Of a DNA stretch of 64,000 nt, positions 31,700 to 42,879 are shown in pieces. The translations under genes and the position numbers were made by a program. The DNA lies in the NCBI GenBank assembly GCA_023376005.1, contig CM042157.1:66480594-66544593 (forward strand). Reading direction: 5' to 3'. Source of the stretch: Doryteuthis pealeii (taxonomy: Eukaryota > Mollusca > Cephalopoda > Myopsida > Loliginidae). Position 1 is the first letter of the stretch. Every line of letters begins with the position of its first letter. The notes beneath the pieces are model-generated. The model worked only from the letters and a program-made list of their open reading frames with translations, made no database searches and was not told where the DNA came from.

Positions 31700-32215
31700 C
31701 TCAATAACAGTGAAGCTGATAGCTTTTTGATTTAGTGCGTCCTGGGATGCACATATTTTCTTTGAATGGATCCCAACTAAAGCTGTCTAACTTCTACCTT
31801 GTAATCTATCCTGTGTAATTCATTTCTAAGTAACTATTGAAATGTATTAACTCTTAACATCCTGTTGAGATTTTTCTAAGTCCAGAGCATCCCTATAAGG
31901 ATATATAAAAAAAATGGCTAAAAATGACCATTGCATCTAAAGTTACCTATTATTTCCCTTAAATCAAAGATTTCTACATATGTTTAATATTAAATTTAAA
32001 CAAAGGCTATTGTTTGGGGCCGATTAGTTAAAACGAATAACTTCCAGCCGGGTGGAATGAGGTGGTATAGGACTTTGAGTTGTTAGCTTGAAATGGTGAG
32101 GGAAGAAAAAAGAAAAACACTGGGACAGATGGATATGATTTTACTGCGTCCTTTTAGATTTTTGTGCATCAGGGACGCATGACACATTACCTATCAGCAT
32201 TTCTGCAATAATATA
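31700..32215 (+). repeat. H-repeat split by TTAA-I copy 3
   Basis: GCTTTTTGATTTAGTGCGTCC, CACATATTTTCTTTGAA, then after the MITE TTAGCTTGAAATGGTGAGGG, ACTGGGACAGATGGATATG and GTGCATCAGGGACGCATG. Other copies at 38670 and 56950 are uninterrupted. Confidence 0.75.
31847..32086. mobile_element. TTAA-I MITE, copy 3
   Basis: TTAACTCTTAACATCC on the left, GGACTTTGAGTTGTTAG on the right; one end has decayed from TTAA to TTAG. Confidence 0.75.
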
Positions 32216-32479
32216 ATGTTATAGGAATATAATATGATGCTATAAGAAAAATGGTATATAATTTAGTTGTTTTCAGACTAGAATCTGCTTTATCTTAAAA
32301 AAAAATGAGTAAAAAATTTATTTTTTTTTTTCCCCCTATTTTTTCTTCAAAATCCATCCACGCATAGTAGCCAGGGACTACTCCCTTCATTATCATTCCT
32401 TATTTTTAGACTTTAAAAAAAAAAAAAAAATTTTTTTTTTAAACCCTTGAATTTACTTACAACTAATATAATTTATAAG

Positions 32480-32640
32480 TAAAGGTATGATTAACTATAA
32501 TGTTGCTATACCCTCAGGAAATATATGAACCCCCAGCTATGTGTTAAATAGTTATACTACTAGTACTATTATTCTACAAGGATGGCTTTGACATTAAATA
32601 ACCCACAGATTGATATGCCATTAAACAAAAACCAAACCAA
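32480..32640 (+). repeat. Dispersed 3'-tail sequence
   Basis: ACCCCCAGCTATGTGTTAAATAG, TTGACATTAAATAACCCAC, GATATGCCATTAAAC then AAAAACCAAACCAAG. The same kind of tail ends the A-repeats and recurs at 1340..1450 and 56800..56935. Confidence 0.55.
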
Positions 32641-32803
32641 GTCTGTTGTTGCTGTGAGATTAAAAAGAAAAAGTGCTACTTTATGCATATCCCAATTGTT
32701 AAATACTTTTGTTATCTGAACTTATGATAGTATATTTTTCCCTCTTTCGATGAAATCCAAACTTGTAAAATTTGTCATACTCTGATCAAAAAGTAGTAAA
32801 TCG

Positions 32804-32998
32804 TACAATGTGGTCCTAAAGTCTTGTCACCCTACATATTGTTTTAACTTTCATTATATTTTTATTTTAATAATGTTATGAATTTATTTTACCTCTAAAA
32901 TAAATCTGTAAAAATTAAATAATTTTTTTAGTATTATGTAATTATTCTATTACTTTAAAAAAAAATGTAGGGGTGACAAGACTTTCGGACCACTCTAT
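32804..32998. mobile_element. Mar-J MITE, intact
   Basis: TA-flanked, 195 bp. Ends TGGTCCTAAAGTCTTGTCACC and GGTGACAAGACTTTCGGACCA are 20-bp inverted repeats. AT-rich interior, no transposase. Confidence 0.85.
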
Positions 32999-33828
32999 AC
33001 AGTTAATTTAACTGTACACTTGTATCCCTATTTTTAATTAGAAAGCTAATATTCTCCTGGATAAACATTCGATTTTTTTTTTTTCTTGCAGAAAAAAAAA
33101 ATTAATTTTAGAATTATGAAATTTAAATGTCTAATTAAATAATTAGATTTTAATTAAATCCAATTTTGAATACAATTATTTCTTATTACTTCTATTTATC
33201 AGGTAGGAGATATTTTAAATCTCAAGGAAGTAAAAAAAAATGAGTGAATTTATTTAGGTCATCAATCATCTACTTCACACCCAGTCAATCTGTATATTAC
33301 TTCCTTACTTTCACTTTGACAGTTCTATAATGTTATACAAGGGGATAGTGTTATTCTTCTATAACTCTTGATTGATTATTGGTTTTATACTGGTGTAGAC
33401 ACACCTTCCATATTGACTTATCTCCGCTGCAGTAAAAAAAAAAATTTAAAAAAAAGAAGCTAAACATACTTAATTTAGCTCATATTTTTAATGTTTGTGT
33501 CATTCTTTTCATCTGTATATCAAATTTTTTTTCAATTAATAAATATGCTGAGGGTGGGTCCACAGAATTACCACAAGCAACCGGCAGTGATGCATTTTTA
33601 TTATAGAACCGGATTAGTGTGACACAATGGTGTTTATGTAAATGCAAACTAAAAATACTTGTGTACATGCATGTATGTATGTTTAGTGATGTTGGTGACA
33701 AAGTAGATAAGGGATATGTATGTGTGTGCACATCCTTGCACATATGTGTGTGTGTGTGTGTGTGTGTATATGTATCCATATGTGAGCTGAGCATTAAGAA
33801 GCAACACTAGGTATGTGTGTGTGTGTGT

Positions 33829-33875
<47 letters not shown>

Positions 33876-33960
33876 CTTGCTTTTTGGCTTTCTGTTTTAA
33901 TTCCTCTATTATTTCTTATTGTATCACGGATTTACTCTGAGATGTGATCGAAAAAAGGGG

Positions 33961-33994
<34 letters not shown>

Positions 33995-34182
33995 CTGTTA
34001 GCTTTAAAAGGCATATGCATTTTTAAAATATATCATTTATATATATATAATATGCACATGCACTTGTATGTGTATATGATCTCGACCGACACACATCATA
34101 GATATTAACAGAATGTCGATATAAAATTAATCAAAATTATCATGTAAATACCAAGAAATTCATTATTTATGATAAGTAGTAG
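32999..34182. other. No gene; microsatellites only
   Basis: AT-rich sequence with (GT)n at 33745..33769, (TA)n at 33834..33873 and a 27-base T run at 33963..33989. ORFs here (33480..33810, both strands) are microsatellite-derived. Confidence 0.6.
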
Positions 34183-34427
34183 TAGTAAAGTCTATCAAGT
34201 ATCCTATTGTTGGTATCAGCTGAATAGTGAGGGAGTCTATCCCCTTTTCACTAGCACTAAACCAGGGAGATTTTTTGCCGAGGTGTATAGTGCCACACCT
34301 ACTGTCAGCTCTTAGATGCTTAACCACAAAATCAGATTACCCAAATTGTGCTCAGTTGATGAGGACTGGTATCGAACCCAGGTCTTTGTAATTTCTAGGC
34401 AAATGCTCTACCAACTGAGCTAACCGT
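34183..34427 (-). repeat. SINE-1 copy, diverged
   Basis: Body TATCCCCTTTTCACTAGCAC, CACACCTACTGTCAGC; head TATCGAACCCAGGTCTTTG...CTACCAACTGAGCTAAC. More diverged than most copies, so older. Confidence 0.8.
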
Positions 34428-34477
34428 TCGAAAATCTTATCGATATTGCCTTAGAATTTGTGTATACATACTGGCAC

Positions 34478-34592
34478 GTCACATGATGTAATGGTTAGCA
34501 GGCTAGATTAGCAGACCATTTGTAGTGAGTTTGATTCTCACTGGATGCCCTACACTTTTGGCCTTTTGCCACGCCCAAGCTTAGTAAATAAC
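34478..34592 (+). repeat. SINE-4 fragment
   Basis: CATGATGTAATGGTTAGCAGG then GAGTTTGATTCTCACTGGATG and TTTTGCCACGCCCAAG. Confidence 0.65.
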
Positions 34593-34922
34593 TATATGCA
34601 CACGCATACTATTTCATTCATTCATTCATTCAAAAAATATCTGTATATCAAATTAGTCATAATTTTATTTTTTTTATTTTATTTATTTTTTATTTTTTTT
34701 ATTTTTTTTATTTTTTTGTTCTATTTATAGCATTAAGATAAAGTTAAAATTGGTTTGTCTTTTTAGATTGGCGCTGTATAAGTCTTCTCAAATATGGTCA
34801 AGAAAATGATTCATTCTGAACAATGGAACTGGGCATACCCACAAGCATTCTTGCTAGCCACACCCATTTTTACAGTGGAGGTGGCAAAAGACTTTTCTTT
34901 TGAACAAAATTATTTTATATAT

Positions 34923-35725
34923 ACTATCTAGAATATTCGCCCTCTAAGCATGAATATTTGTTTTAATGTAATTAAATATATTAGATTAGAAAGAATGAAA
35001 TTAAATAAGAATGCATATAAAAGGATTACACTTATTTTAATTGGTTTCTCTATAAAATCATTCATAGGATTGATTTTTAATACATTGGAGAATAAAACAA
35101 TAATAGTAGAGATCACAAAGTAATCATTTATTAAACCTGGTTTTGTTAAAACCAGTATGCAAATTAGCCACACCTTAGATTATGTAAACCTTTATTTATT
35201 AGTGATATATAAGACACATTGCAGGATTTTAAATGCATTAATAACACTGGCTCTTCGGGGCCTAAGTTTGTTAATGTAAATTAACAGCGTTGATCCTAGG
35301 GGCCTATCCACCCAAGCAACACTTGCCCCCTTGATTTAAAGGGGCAGGGCTGGGTTTATTGTTCAGTGCCTGAGGTGCCCCCCTTAAGGGGGAATGACGA
35401 TGGATCAACGCATTTTTTGCACCTACCACCCATGAGTCTCAGCTTGTGGGTGGGCCCACATAAAAATGTCCTCGTGTTGTGCCTTCATCAGTAGGATGAA
35501 AGGCAAATACCTTAATAACATGGCTGTTTTGAGGCAAATCTAACTCAGATTTTCATAGACCTCCTTAATAAATATGATTTATTCTATGTATTAATGATTT
35601 TGACTATGAATTAAATACTCATTGATAAACTTAATGGAATTCTGGGGGTATTGTGACGTTAGCAGTGACATACTTTCAGTTACAGACAAGACCAGACAGA
35701 CAGACATCGAATCTTCATATAAGAT
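34923..35725 (+). repeat. G-repeat split by an E-repeat
   Basis: Begins near TCTAGAATATTCGCCCTC. It shares the body of 19267..19800 up to TTAATAACACTGGCT (ending about 35243) and resumes at 35513 with a second TTAATAACATGGCT, ending near AATCTTCATATAAG. Confidence 0.75.
35244..35512. mobile_element. E-repeat with 14-15 bp target duplication
   Basis: Bounded by TTAATAACACTGGCT and TTAATAACATGGCT. The interior matches 8290..8530 in order: CCCCCTTGATTTAAAGGGG, GTGCCTGAGGTGCCCCCCTT, GGATCAACGCATTTTT, TGTGGGTGGGCCCACAT, ending GGCAAATACC. Confidence 0.8.
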
Positions 35726-35896
35726 ATATATATATATATATATATAATTTTTTTGTTCTGTAAAATAAAAATGAAAGTAATGTCTGATAACTAATTTTAA
35801 ATAGCAAAAATGATTGTAGATTTTGTAAACTTAGATATTTATACAACTATACACTTTACTAATCTGTTTTCAATCCTACAACAGACAATAAAGTTT

Positions 35897-36055
35897 GAGG
35901 CACCATGCCGTAATGGTTATCGTTGTATAAAATAGGCACAGCAACACGAGTTCAAATCCTGGACGAGGCAGGTTGCATTTCACATAGAGCTTATACCCTT
36001 GGGAAAGGTATGCATCTAACTATTCTTTCTCCTGCTATGATACACATGCTTATCA
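35897..36055 (+). repeat. SINE-2 copy, 3' truncated
   Basis: GCCGTAATGGTTATCGTTG, GAGTTCAAATCCTGGACG (B box), CCCTTGGGAAAGGTATGC. Confidence 0.75.
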
Positions 36056-36330
36056 TGTATGTATGTATATGTCCCATTAATCGCATAGGTGTAAAACTAT
36101 CACCCAATGCCATTGATTCCGTTGCATTATTAATTATATATATGTTCTATCATCGATATTAAGGACTCTTTATTTATAACTATATCAAACTGTATTATAA
36201 TTATTCAATTTTTACATTATTTTATATATTATTATTACATCATTATATATTATTATATCATTATATTATATATAATATATATATATGTGTGTGTGTGTGT
36301 GCATATATTATATTTATTTATTTATTATAA

Positions 36331-36577
36331 GTAAAGTCGACGTGGCGGCCTAAAGTTGTATCAGCCAGTCAGCGAGGGAGTCTATCCCCTTTTCAATAGC
36401 GCTAGACCAAGGAGATTGTTCTGGCATCTGAGGTGGAGCGCCACACCTACCATCAGCTCCTTACTTTACCGTACAGATCCCTGTGCTACTCATACGCTGA
36501 GCTGGCGAGGACCGTTATCGAACTAGGAACCTTGTGGTTTCTAGCCGAACGCTCTACTGACTGAGCTAACCGGCCCC
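36331..36577 (-). repeat. SINE-1 copy, well preserved
   Basis: Complete from GTAAAGTCGACGTGGCGGCC to the reversed head GTGGTTTCTAGCCGAACG, CTGACTGAGCTAACCGGCC. Confidence 0.88.
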
Positions 36578-36758
36578 TATTTATATATATACTACTTTAA
36601 TTTATATTTTTTTAATAAATGTTTTTATTTATTATTATTTTATATAACTTTTACATTATTAGATTATTGAGAAAACAATTGCAGAATTGAAACCTTAAAC
36701 TTACCGAAAATATAAAATATAATGATCTAATGTTACTGATGAAAATTCTGTCATTTTT

Positions 36759-37530
36759 GTTTGTAAATTTTCTTACAAGTTGCATTATTTTATTTACAAC
36801 TCGCATTAATAAAAAAAATTAATAAAAAAATATGAATCATTTAAGTTTATACATCTTTGCTAAAATTTTTGTTTGTAAATTTTCTTACAAGTTGCATTAT
36901 TTTATTACAACTCGCATTAATAAAAAAAATTAATAAAAAAATATGAATCATTAAGTTTATACATCTTTGCTAAAATTTTTGTTTGTAAATTTTCTTACAA
37001 GTTGCATTATTTTATTTACAACTCGCATTAATAAAAAAATTAATAAAAAAATATGAATCATTTAAGTTTATACATCTTTGCTAAAATTTTTGTTTGTAAA
37101 TTTTCTTACAAGTTGCATTATTTTATTTACAACTCGCATTAATAAAAAAAATTAATAAAAAAATATGAATCATTTAAGTTTATACATCTTTGCTAAAATT
37201 TTTGTTTGTAAATTTTCTTACAAGTTGCATTATTTTATTTACAACTCGCATTAATAAAAAAAATTAATAAAAAATATGAATCATTTAAGTTTATACATCT
37301 TTGCTAAAATTTTGTTTGTAAATTTTCTTACAAGTTGCATTATTTTATTTACAACTCGCATTAATAAAAAAAATTAATAAAAAAATATGAATCATTTAAG
37401 TTTATACATCTTTGCTAAAATTTTTGTTTGTAAATTTTCTTACAAGTTGCATTATTTTATTTACAACTCGCATTAATAAAAAAAATTAATAAAAAAATAT
37501 GAATCATTTAAGTTTATACATCTTTTCTAA
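36759..37530 (+). repeat. Tandem array, seven units of 110-112 bp
   Basis: GTTTGTAAATTTTCTTACAAG recurs at 36759, 36871, 36981, 37092, 37204, 37314 and 37426, giving periods of 112, 110, 111, 112, 110 and 112. Units differ mostly by one-base length changes in A runs. Each unit contains the near-repeat pair TTACAAGTTGCATTA / TTACAACTCGCATTA. No ORF. Confidence 0.95.
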
Positions 37531-37584
37531 AAAGACAGAAGATCACTTTTACTTGGCATTGCTAAACTTTCTTAATATAAGAGC

Positions 37585-37666
37585 TATAAATGATTTCTAA
37601 TTAATATATTTCATTACATTAAAACTTAAATACTTACCCCCGGAGGGCACATATTCTTGCTAGTTC
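37585..37666 (-). repeat. G-repeat terminal fragment
   Basis: AAATACTTACCCCCGGAGGGC then CATATTCTTGCTAG is the reversed leader. Confidence 0.65.
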
Positions 37667-38220
37667 AATGTAATATTTATGCATGCATGCAGTTTTCAAA
37701 CTGTTAATTTATATTAGTTTCAGTAATCCCAAAGACACCATAAATATGTGTAGTAAAAAAAGAAAAAGAAAAAGTGGGTTGGAATTATCACCGTTAGCTT
37801 ATGCTTCCCGCTCACTCAGTCGCGCAGAAATGATCTGCTGCTATAGAAAGAAGCCCTAGCATCCACGTGGGCCTGTGAGAAATTCGCTCGCTACATTCTA
37901 GGGACAGTATTCACCCTAGAAACCAGCTCCCGCCCACTAGTATCTCTACGCTCAAGCAGATGGCTGGATACTCTCCTGAAGTAATATATATTCAAGGTGT
38001 ACACAAAAGAAGACAGATGCCTTGTCGCAAACTCCTACTAGTGAGCTGACACAAGATAAGCAATTATTCCAATTCAGTCATAGCCTCTATGCCAGTAAAG
38101 GTATGCATCCAACTACTCTCCATCCAGCTATGGGTAAATAATATAGGGCAGTAACAGTGATGTTTGATGGATATGAAAACAGCTCAAGGCAAATGATGCA
38201 GTCTGCAGTCAGGTGAAAAC
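37667..38220. other. Unassigned stretch with GC-rich segment and SINE-2 scrap
   Basis: 37800..37980 has raised GC content but only short ORFs and no recognised family. 38095..38150 (AAGGTATGCATCCAACTAC, CCAGCTATGGGTAAATA) is SINE-2 body. Confidence 0.4.
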
Positions 38221-38224
38221 CTTT

Positions 38225-38600
38225 CCTTTCATTTTAGAAGTCCGCCGCAGACGACGATGACGTCACTCCATGTCTTCAACAGCTGTGGACCCTCTGGTGG
38301 CTAGTTAGTCCAATTCTGGATTTGCAGATGTGGTCACACCCATTGTAAGGGAAATTCCCATCTGCATTTAGTGGTTCATGATGACAAAGACATCGCCGCT
38401 CTGCAGCCCTGTTAATATTAATATTGATCTGCTTAGTTCCTGTGTGGCAGGCATCTTGCCAGCCCTGTGTGTTGGTGGCCAAATCTTCCACGCTTGAAGG
38501 TGTGATGATGCATTTCTCTAGCATTGTCTTAATATGGTCTTTGGACCGCTTTTGGGGGCCTCCTGTCCTCCGCGTGCAATCTGCGAGTTCACCGTAAAGT
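38225..38600 (-). pseudogene. LINE 3' coding end with C2H2-like finger
   Basis: The minus frame 38278..38524 gives MLEKCIITPSSVEDLATN then QGWQDACHTG and, at its end, CDHICKSRIGLTSHQRVH, the finger-like terminal segment common at the C-terminus of endonuclease-reverse-transcriptase LINEs. The first Cys of the finger is replaced (FPYNGCDH). A homologous plus-strand piece is at 49560..49720. A short palindrome GTAAAGTAAAATACTTTAC lies at 38593..38611. Confidence 0.55.
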
Positions 38601-38669
38601 AAAATACTTTACGGTGAAGTCAGGTGAAAACCTACAGTTTGAATGGATGGACTTCAATTATGCCATCCC

Positions 38670-39030
38670 AACCCAGTGATGCAAATAGCTATTTGATTTA
38701 GTGCATCCTGGGACATGCATATTTGCTTTGAATTAGTCCCCGAGAAAATTAATGGGTCCCAACTGCAATTTCTTAATAAATTGAAGGGTTTTTATTTATG
38801 ATTTGGGGAAACAACTAAAGCCGTCTAACTCCTACCTTGTAACCTATCCTGTGTAATTCATTTCTTAGAAACTATTGAAATGTATTTACAGTTAGCTTGA
38901 AATGGGGAGGGAAGAAAAAAGAAAAACACTGGGATGCATGGATATGATTTTACTGTGTCCTTTTAGATTTTTGTGCGTCAGACACGCAGGACGTGTACCT
39001 ATTGGCATCTCTGCCAGCCACTTCTTAAAC
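38670..39030 (+). repeat. H-repeat copy
   Basis: TGATTTAGTGCATCCTGGGAC, GTCCCCGAGAAAATTAATGGG, GAAATGGGGAGGGAAGAAAAA, GTGCGTCAGACACGCAGGAC. Confidence 0.75.
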
Positions 39031-39043
39031 CATACTGGGAGAT

Positions 39044-39602
39044 CACCCTGTCAGCTAGGGCAGAAAAATACACCAACTGCACCTCTGCAGAGGGGTAAAA
39101 TCTCCCCCAATGGGGCCACCTATTGGATGTGGGTGGTGATCCATGATGCTTAAGGACAGAATACTGGTGGCTGAGTAGTCCATGATATGCAACACTCCAC
39201 TTTGGCCCTTATTTAAGCTAGACAGGAGGTCCTCCTTGATCAATCGGTTGGCCATGTCAACCATTAATACATAGGATTGTCAGAACCCTATTGGCCTTAT
39301 GGCAAACCTCCAACCCTTTTAGATGTGTTGGAAGGCTGTGGCTGAGGGTCTTAGTGTATGATGTTAAACTGCATCTAATGGTGAGGTTCCAATTTAGGAG
39401 TATACACTCCCTAGAGTGTGGGGTACCCCTTCATCACCCTTACTTTCTGTTCCACTCTGACCCAGAGTGGTAGTACCTGTTAGGGTCCCATCTATATATA
39501 TTAAATAGAAAAAAAATGAGTTTTGAAAGAAGTTTTGAATAGCCATCAAGAATTAATAAATCAAGACATCTTTGGCATAAAATAACCCAACATGATTGAC
39601 AT
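39044..39602 (+). repeat. A-repeat, nearly full length, sense orientation
   Basis: From CCTGTCAGCTAGGGC through CACCTCTGCAGAGG and CAATCGGTTGGCCATGTC to GGCATAAAATAACCCAACATG. Confidence 0.82.
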
Positions 39603-39635
39603 TGCTTTCTGTAGATGAGATATTACCACCAAGAT

Positions 39636-39897
39636 GGGCCAGGTTAGCTCAGTCGGTAGAGCGTTCGGCTAGAAACCACAAGGTTCCTTGTTCGATACCG
39701 GCCCTCGCCAACTCAGCGTATGAGTAGCACTGGGATCTGTATGGTAAAGTAAGGAGCTGATGGTAGGTGTGGCGCTCCACCTCAGATGCTAAAACATCTC
39801 CTTGGTCTAGCGCTATTGAAAAGGGGATAGACTCCCTCGCTGACTGGCTGATACCGACTTTAGGCCGCCCCGACGACTTTACTTTACACAAATATGC
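39636..39897 (+). repeat. SINE-1 copy, well preserved, inside LINE sequence
   Basis: GGTTAGCTCAGTCGGTAGAG (A box), GTTCGATACCGGCC (B box), CTCAGCGTATGAGTAGC, GAAAAGGGGATAGACTCC, end GACTTTACTTTAC. It is the best tRNA-like head in the window. Confidence 0.9.
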
Positions 39898-40015
39898 TGC
39901 ATGCTGTCTTGAACATATCTTGGAAGCAGTATCCCACAAAAAGCAGTTGTACAGCCACTCATCACCTATCACACAAACTATCTAAGAAAGGCAGGACACT
40001 GTAAATCCATGAGTA
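39898..40015 (+). pseudogene. LINE reverse-transcriptase tail fragment
   Basis: Frame reads YAACCLEHILEAVSHKKQLY then SHSSPITQTI, diverged from the LNKSWKQ-type region seen again at 43270..43330 and 43690. Confidence 0.45.
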
Positions 40016-40527
40016 CCAGGACGCACTAAATTAAAAAGCTATCAACACCACTGCTTACTATATGTTCTGACTGACGTCTTACCTTCCTCTGATGCTTAAT
40101 TATTGTCACAGGCAATCTGAATCACAGTTTACTCCTGCAAGAGGTGTATGATGCTTTATTCTTGAATCTCTGTCTTAATTTTATATTTGTGAAAGAAAAA
40201 TTGATAGAACAATTGTTAATCTGACACACACACATATATAAACTCAATAAATCTTGGGTATTTATTACATCTTGATTAATATGTATAATTACAATCTACC
40301 ATTATTTCCTGGATAAATTGCTAGAATAAAACTTGAGCAATAGGATTCCAATTAAGCCTTACATAATTTTATAACTCTATATTAATATATAACATTAATT
40401 ATGAGTTTATTCAGTTAATAAATAGTTACTTTTATTACTGGCTTAGATACCTCATTACTGAACCAACTTTACTAAAGCCTTAGGTGTTTGATTGCAAAAA
40501 AAAAAAAAGTGTAGATGTGAGTGTGTG

Positions 40528-40530
<3 letters not shown>
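40016..40530. other. No recognisable feature
   Basis: AT-rich, unique-looking; a 12-base A run at 40497. No repeat family match. Confidence 0.5.
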
Positions 40531-40575
<45 letters not shown>

Positions 40576-40823
40576 GAAAAGGGGTTGGAATGAGGTAAAA
40601 TATGAGGAATAAATCAGTGTGTAGTATATTTCGCTGGAGTATTGAACTCGGCGTCTTCAGCTTTTATTGAATTATCAGGATGATACAAGTGTTTTATAGA
40701 ACGAGTGAGTAGGTAGGTGGGTAAGTTTTGTGTTGAGCGAAAGATTTGATTGGTTATAGGAGAAATCTTTGGGAAGATGTGAAGGAAATCGGATGGGAAG
40801 AGAGTTCAGGGAGGTAGGTAGAA

Positions 40824-40870
<47 letters not shown>
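40531..40870. repeat. PLE-like insert between two TA microsatellites
   Basis: TA runs 40531..40572 and 40827..40870 enclose 254 bases carrying the hammerhead-like core and TATATTTCGCTGGAGTATTG, CTCGGCGTCTTCAGC. The same motif style occurs at 63200..63290. Confidence 0.5.
40629..40660 (-). ncRNA. Hammerhead-like core (CTGAAGA...GCGAAAT)
   Basis: Minus strand: CTGAAGA, then CGC...GCG-type pairing around an 18-base spacer, then AAAT. It keeps both conserved boxes. Cleavage-site triplet and stem I not identified. Confidence 0.35.
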
Positions 40871-40873
<3 letters not shown>

Positions 40874-40920
40874 TAAAGAAAAGCTTAAAAATTTTAAGAA
40901 TAACGTCTCTGAAGCTTGCT

Positions 40921-41010
40921 CATACTTCAAATTTTAACTCTCAACAAAGCAAAAAGTCAGCAGTGCCAGCTCATAACTTGGAAAATGCATAAGTCAAGGT
41001 ACCATTTATT
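40921..41010 (+). repeat. Mar-N end fragment
   Basis: TCATAACTTGGAAAATGC then ATAAGTCAAGGTACC matches the right end of the element at 52711..54912. Confidence 0.5.
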
Positions 41011-41032
41011 TATCTTTTATTTATTTATATAT

Positions 41033-41677
41033 ACTAGCAAATATATGCACCCTCCGGGTGCAAGTATTTAAGTTTTGATATAATAAAATATCATATTAAA
41101 TTAGAAAGGCTAATGAAACTGACTAAGAATGCAGATAAAAAGATCTGCAACAGAGGGGGTATAATCGAAAAATAGAACTTTGAAACTAACTGTTCCATCA
41201 TTTTCCATTACTCCCCTCTTTCATTGGTAAATTTTCCTAATTTAACTATTTAGTTAAAATAGGAAGTAAAGGATAATATTACAGTTATTTCTTCTTGTAA
41301 ATAAATTTCTTTTAAGATTTATCCACGAGATTTTTGTTCATATTTCTTAAGATAAAACCAAACAATTAGAAATCAATAATACTAAGCACATATTTATTAA
41401 AATAAAATTTTAAATATCAATATGCAAATTAGCCTTCTCATTCAAACTGTAAACCGCTATTTTGTTGTATATATAAATACAATTGCATGTTATTAGTACG
41501 TAGATATGATCAACAGTATTAATAATATAAAACAATTTTTATTAATAACTGAAGGTTTAAAAGAATGAAATCATGGAGAATTTGACGTAAATAATTAAGG
41601 GAATTGTGACTTGAGTAGTAATATAGTTTCGGTTACAGACAGAAAAACACACAATCTCCATTATAATAAGATATATA
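41033..41677 (+). repeat. G-repeat copy
   Basis: TACTAGCAAATATATGCACC, perfect hairpin GCACCCTCCGGGTGC, CAAATTAGCCTTCTC, end AATCTCCATTATAATAAG. Confidence 0.82.
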
Positions 41678-42040
41678 TGAGAAGTAAACAAACAATGTGT
41701 TTTGATATGGCAGTTTATCCACCCTCCCTTGTATATTTACAAAAATGGTCCATCACGAGGGTCAGAAAATTCGGTTATAAGATTTTTGTTGAGAAAGCAT
41801 ATCAGATAGTCATTGGAATTTAGTTGAGGTACTGTTTGTTTTTTGTTTTTTTTTTTTCAGCTTGTCTATGCGGTTAGGGTAAAGCTAGACAGATTTGTGT
41901 GTGGGTGTGTTTCTGTGCATGCATAGGTTTCTGTCACGTGTAACAGTCCTTTCAGGCAAACAAAATTGCACAAGTGGCAAAATCATTTTAAGGCTAATTC
42001 TTAGGTTTATAGATTCACCCCCTCCCTTATATATATATAT

Positions 42041-42579
42041 ATAGCAAATTTATGCACCCTCCGGGTGCAAGTATTAATGTCATAAAATATTATATTAAAT
42101 TAGAAAGTCTAAAGAAACTAAATAAGAATGTTTCCTTGCAAAACTTTTCTAATTTAACTATTTAGTTAGATTAGGAAGTAAAGAATAAAATTACAGTTAT
42201 TTCTTCTTGTTAATTGATTTCTTTTAAGATTTAACCCCGAGATTTTTGCTCATATTCATTAAGATAAGATCAAATCATTAGAAATCAACAATACCAAGCA
42301 CATATTTATTAAAATCAAATTTTAAATATCAATATGCAAATTAGGCTTGCCGTTCAAACTGTAAACCGCTATTTGTTGTACATATAAATACAATTGCCTG
42401 TTATTGGTACGTAGATATGGTCATCAGTATTAATAATGAAAAACAATTTTATTAATAATTGAGGCTTAAGTAAAAATGATTCATGGAGAATGTGATGTAT
42501 AATAACTAAATGGATAGTGACTTGAGTAGTGATATAGTTTTGGTTACAGACAAACAAACACATAATCTCCATTATAATA

Positions 42580-42612
<33 letters not shown>
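42041..42612 (+). repeat. G-repeat copy followed by TA run
   Basis: ATAGCAAATTTATGCACCC, hairpin GCACCCTCCGGGTGC, end AATCTCCATTATAATAAG, then (TA)n 42583..42612. Internal deletion near 42120. Confidence 0.8.
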
Positions 42613-42616
<4 letters not shown>

Positions 42617-42879
42617 GAGGTAGGAAAATAAAGTGCTTGATTACAGGTATAAGAGCTATATTATGATAAGCTATACAATGAAAGGCTTTCGTTACCACTG
42701 GTTTCAAAGCAGCACATCAGCCAATTGGAAACGCCTTGGAAATATGTTATCAAAATTTATATTCTGTTATGTATAGTTTCTATAAAATAAAGGACATTCA
42801 CAGCACCATTTATATTTATAATAAGCCTAGACTGCATACCATGAATGTCACTATATTTAATAAAAGAAAAAGGCTTTAT

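Noticed and set aside
33480..33810. ORFs on both strands (63 and 104 codons)
   Set aside because: Overlap the GT microsatellite; products of repeat translation.
34545..34730. 61-codon ORF ending in poly-Phe/Leu
   Set aside because: Starts in a SINE-4 fragment and ends in a T-rich tract.
36759..37530. CRISPR array
   Set aside because: Units are contiguous with no unique spacers, and the genome is animal.
39636..39708. Functional tRNA gene at the best SINE-1 head
   Set aside because: A and B boxes are good, but the head continues into the SINE body and the same unit is dispersed in 13 loci, so it is a SINE.
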